DNA of 37,763 nucleotides from Chloroflexota bacterium (GTDB taxonomy: Bacteria > Chloroflexota > Anaerolineae > Aggregatilineales > Phototrophicaceae). Of the stretch, positions 35,396 to 37,763 are shown piece after piece (position 1 is the first letter of the stretch; each line of letters begins with the position of its first letter). A program made the translations under genes and the position numbers. The notes under the pieces are model-generated. The model searched no databases. It was given only the letters and a program-made list of their open reading frames with translations, and had not been told where the DNA came from. The DNA lies in the NCBI GenBank assembly GCA_014338005.1, contig QUBZ01000038.1, forward strand, positions 1-37,763. Reading direction: 5' to 3'.

Positions 35396-36172
35396 ATGTC
35401 TTACTTTACATATCAGGAACATCAATCCCTGGCCGCTGGTCACGGCCAACGCGACGATGTTCACTTCCAGAGTGCCTATAACAAACTGCTGGAACTGCAC
35501 AACGCAGTTCATCCCCGGCTGCGGAATCACAACCTGGATTTGCACCCGCGCTGGCAGAAAGCCTCCATCATCGTCCACGAATCGGCAGCCGCTCTAGAAC
35601 CGAGCAGCGCGCTGGTGCTGCCGTACTTCCGCTCGCGGGAGCAGGCCGAAATGGTCGAAGGGCTGATGGGCAAAGACCAGTTTTTAGGCGGTGTGGACAC
35701 CTACCGGCATCCGGTCATCGAACTGCGGCTGATGCCGGACAGCTTCGCTATCGAGCTGGTGCTGTCGCGGTATGCCTGGTGGGACCAGCAGAACTTCATC
35801 GGCAAGCTGGAACTGCCGCACCACCGGACGACCTTCCGCCAGATTTTGCTGGAAATGGATGATGACTATCGTTTCGGCTTCTGGCAGGGGATCGAGTTAA
35901 ACGACATGCACCTGACGACCGCCGAAATGCGGCGCGGGCGCATCCTGGATGAATGGATGGACACCTTTGCCGACGGCAAGGACTGGCTGCGGGTTGGCCG
36001 GTGGTACGAGCCGGAGTCCCCGGCGCTGCACCCATCGCACCTGCTGGTCGAGGTGTTCGAGACGATCAAAACGCTGAACAAACTGTACAGCTTCCTGCTG
36101 TGGACGAGCAACAACAACTTCCAGGACTTTTACGAACGCCGCCAGCAGTACTCCCGGCGTATGTACGCTTAA
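35396..36172 (+). CDS. Unrecognised soluble protein (258 aa)
   Basis: I cannot assign a family. ATG 35396 is preceded by GAGGGTG (35384-35390). The protein is hydrophilic, without signal peptide, membrane segment or cysteine. It is rich in His, Trp and Tyr. Noticeable stretches are an N-terminal helical part (YQEHQSLAAGHGQRDDVHF), a central ALEPSSALVLPYFRSREQAE, a charged MDDDYRFGFWQGIELND and a C-terminal helical part (HPSHLLVEVFETIKTLNKLYSFLLW). The pattern suggests an alpha/beta fold that could carry ligand contacts in the aromatic and acidic segments. Codon use is like the neighbours. Its strong promoter and unusual AT-rich upstream region suggest active expression. It stands alone between maeB and a repeat cluster. 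Confidence 0.8.
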   Translation: MSYFTYQEHQSLAAGHGQRDDVHFQSAYNKLLELHNAVHPRLRNHNLDLHPRWQKASIIVHESAAALEPSSALVLPYFRSREQAEMVEGLMGKDQFLGGVDTYRHPVIELRLMPDSFAIELVLSRYAWWDQQNFIGKLELPHHRTTFRQILLEMDDDYRFGFWQGIELNDMHLTTAEMRRGRILDEWMDTFADGKDWLRVGRWYEPESPALHPSHLLVEVFETIKTLNKLYSFLLWTSNNNFQDFYERRQQYSRRMYA

Positions 36173-36188
36173 CCAGCGCCGGGTGCTG

Positions 36189-36318
36189 AGTAGGGGCGGC
36201 CCGGCGTGTCCGCCTGCACCATACCCATGACCTCTGTAATGCCTGTAGGGGCGGGGCTGCATTATGCTTATGACCTGTAATACCTTGTAGGGGCAGGTTT
36301 CTAAACCCGCCCCTACGC
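36189..36318. repeat. Repeat cluster D: tandem and inverted GTAGGGGCGG elements
   Basis: Three direct copies start at 36191 (TAGGGGCGGC), 36245 (GTAGGGGCGGGG) and 36287 (GTAGGGGCAG). The first two are followed by similar ATGACCTxTGTAAT stretches. The last is closed by the inverse CCGCCCCTAC (36307-36316), with AAAC spacing the arms. Probably dispersed intergenic elements gathered in the gap between convergent genes. Confidence 0.65.
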
Positions 36319-36375
36319 GCGCCTATGCAGGATGAGGGTATCCAGGCGCGTCCCCACGATGCCCGCTGCGCTGTG

Positions 36376-36420
36376 TTTTTCTCTCTGCGCCTCTGAACCT
36401 TTGAGGCTCTGTGTTGAGCT
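36376..36420 (+). repeat. Dispersed repeat family A, copy 3 (diverged)
   Basis: TTTTTCTCTCTGCGCCTCTG followed by an imperfect GAGGCTCTGTGTTGAGC. It keeps the block order of the copies at 1903-1969 and 32742-32781 but with more changes. It ends 23 bases beyond the stop of the M50-like gene. Confidence 0.5.
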
Positions 36421-36442
36421 TTTTCCCTTTGGGCGAGATCCC

Positions 36443-37150
36443 CTAGCGCCGCCCGCGCACCACGCCGTACCAGGCCGCGAAGCCGAGCAGCGTCACCGCC
36501 AGCACGGCCCACACCAGCGCCCACACCGCCGCCGGCACCAGCGGGAACACCTCCGCGCTGAAGGCCGCCGCGTCGTTGCGAATGTTTCCTAAGCCCGCGC
36601 CGCTGTTGCCCACCAGGAAAACCACGTCCAGCACCGCGTTTAGACCGGTCAGGATTGCCAGCACGTTCAGCACCAGGGCGTTGAGGGCGCGGCTGGCTTT
36701 GTAACCCAGGGCGATCAACACCGCGCCGAACGCCACCCCCACCAGCAGCGCCGTGACCGAACGCAGGCCGAACAGCACCGACAGAGCGACCAGCAGCACC
36801 CCCAACCCGACTGAAATCGCCCGCGTGTGGCGAAAACGGTTGGTGAGGTAAAACAGCGCCGCCCCGAACAGCGCCGCGCCCAGGTAGCCGGCGGGCAGGA
36901 TGATCGCCCGGCTGCCCCCGGCAGTGATGGCCTGCCCCGCGCCGCTGCTGTAAATCTCGAAGCCGACGAAACGCCCGCCGGTGAGCAGCGCCGCCAGGCC
37001 ATGACCGGCTTCATGCACGAAAGTGACGAACAGCCGGAAGGGATACAGCAGGAAGTCCAGCCCCGGCACGTTCCACAGGATGAACACGATCACAACGGCT
37101 GCCGCCAGGATCAGCAGGTCGCGGCGGCGGTGGCTTTCGTCCAGCAGCAT
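36443..37150 (-). CDS. M50-like membrane metalloprotease (235 aa)
   Basis: ATG 37150 has GAGG about ten bases upstream and starts just before the first hydrophobic helix; longer frames overlap the divergent gene. There are about six hydrophobic helices. The zinc-binding HEAGH motif at residues 46-50 lies at the start of a helix (FVHEAGHGLAALLTGG), as in the M50B/site-2-protease-like group. A third ligand of the usual NxxPxxxLDG type is not clear; LNAVLD in a later helix may correspond. Enzymes of this fold cut membrane proteins inside the bilayer; this short form lacks PDZ and CBS domains. No sigma or anti-sigma substrate gene is adjacent. Confidence 0.82.
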   Translation of the reverse strand: MLLDESHRRRDLLILAAAVVIVFILWNVPGLDFLLYPFRLFVTFVHEAGHGLAALLTGGRFVGFEIYSSGAGQAITAGGSRAIILPAGYLGAALFGAALFYLTNRFRHTRAISVGLGVLLVALSVLFGLRSVTALLVGVAFGAVLIALGYKASRALNALVLNVLAILTGLNAVLDVVFLVGNSGAGLGNIRNDAAAFSAEVFPLVPAAVWALVWAVLAVTLLGFAAWYGVVRGRR

Positions 37151-37214
37151 CGGTAGATTGCCTCGCTTTCGGATAAAATCATCAGTATTGTCTATGCAGA
37201 AAGGACTCATATTC

Positions 37215-37763
37215 GTGAACAACCACGAAACGCTGCGCTTCGGCACGGTCGGCTCACCGCAGACCACGCCGGCTTCCGGCACGCCCGCCGCCCTCGCCCA
37301 CATCCGCGAACTCGACCTCGATCACTTGGAGATCGCCTGGGTGCAGAGCGTGCGCGTCAGCGACGAAACCTGCGCGTTGATTAAAGCGGCGGCGGAAAAA
37401 CACGGCGTCACGCTCAGCATTCACGCGCCGTATTATATCAACCTCAACAGCCAGACGGCGGAACTGATGCAAAAAAGCGACGAACGCCTGCTGGCCGCCG
37501 CGCGAAAGGGTTTCCTGGCCGGCGCGCACGACATCGTTTTTCATCCCGGCAGCTATCACAACCAGCCGCCTGAACAGGTTTACGAGCGGGTGAAGGAAAA
37601 GTTGCTGGAAATCACCGGCATCCTGCGCGCCGAAGGCGTGGCGGCCACGCTGCGCCCGGAGACGATGGGCAAGTCCGCCATGTTCGGCACGCTGGACGAA
37701 GTGCTGGAACTGAGCCGCGATGTGCCGGGCGTCGCGCCGTGTATTGACTGGGCGCACCTGCAC
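37215..37763 (+). CDS. Endonuclease IV-like AP endonuclease, 3'-truncated
   Basis: The gene runs off the window; 183 residues are visible. GTG 37215 is preferred (AAAGGA upstream); ATG 37194 is in frame and would add seven residues. It has a TIM-barrel xylose-isomerase-like fold with metal-ligand blocks of endonuclease IV: HAPYYINL (second half of strand 3), FHPGSY, RPETMGK and IDWAHLH. Endonuclease IV cuts DNA at abasic sites; this set (RPETMGK in place of LENTAG) is of the type seen in archaeal and thermophile-like members. Sugar-phosphate isomerases share the fold, but the HPGSY and RPET blocks favour the nuclease. Divergent from the M50-like gene. Confidence 0.85.
   Translation, partial: MNNHETLRFGTVGSPQTTPASGTPAALAHIRELDLDHLEIAWVQSVRVSDETCALIKAAAEKHGVTLSIHAPYYINLNSQTAELMQKSDERLLAAARKGFLAGAHDIVFHPGSYHNQPPEQVYERVKEKLLEITGILRAEGVAATLRPETMGKSAMFGTLDEVLELSRDVPGVAPCIDWAHLH

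Overview
The window is a high-GC bacterial chromosome segment, densely coded on both strands. It most likely comes from the Chloroflexota (Anaerolineae-like). Support for that is circumstantial: a four-gene run of membrane-anchored TPR proteins, two of them with Thr/Pro-rich linkers and TolB-like propellers; a ClC channel fused to CBS and TrkA-C domains; a YacL-like PIN-TRAM protein; a four-domain S1 protein; and many dispersed palindromic repeats. No phage, insertion sequence, CRISPR array, rRNA or tRNA was found.

Layout. 1-4445: a surface-glycan-like group (5'-truncated asparagine synthetase homologue with damaged synthetase motifs, a small membrane protein, a GT-C-like membrane glycosyltransferase whose reading frame carries dispersed repeats). 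4494-4698: an unassigned multi-hairpin RNA candidate ending in a terminator. 4753-9400: a membrane helix-hairpin-helix protein, ClpC and a ribosomal S1 homologue, with an attenuator-like overlap of hairpins between S1 and ClpC. 9617-13286: OsmC-type peroxidase, PAS sensor histidine kinase, CdsA. 13379-17313: four paralogous TPR membrane proteins. 17260-22563: a HAMP-less chemoreceptor-like protein, a PIN-TRAM protein with a long structured leader, an alpha/beta hydrolase, and a SUMF1-fold protein lacking the formylglycine-generating cysteines. 22767-25775: an apparent operon of a double-GNAT protein, a CNNM/CorC-type protein and an OmpR-type regulator. 25785-30006: a ClC channel divergent from rho-efp across a perfect 20-bp palindrome. 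30040-35037: fructosamine-kinase-like protein, small hypothetical, YchF, malic enzyme with phosphotransacetylase-like domain. 35396-37763: an unrecognised protein with a strong promoter, a repeat cluster, an M50-like membrane metalloprotease, and the start of an endonuclease IV-like gene.

How the genes fit together. Much is housekeeping: protein quality control (ClpC), translation (S1, EF-P, YchF), transcription termination (Rho), phospholipid synthesis (CdsA) and central carbon metabolism (malic enzyme). Among these sit envelope and signalling genes without characterised partners nearby: an orphan kinase, an orphan response regulator coupled to CNNM, and the TPR quartet. The most promising undescribed items are the TPR quartet, the RNA at 4494-4698, the S1-ClpC intergenic switch and the ClC/rho palindrome. 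Everything here is read from sequence alone; no database search was run.
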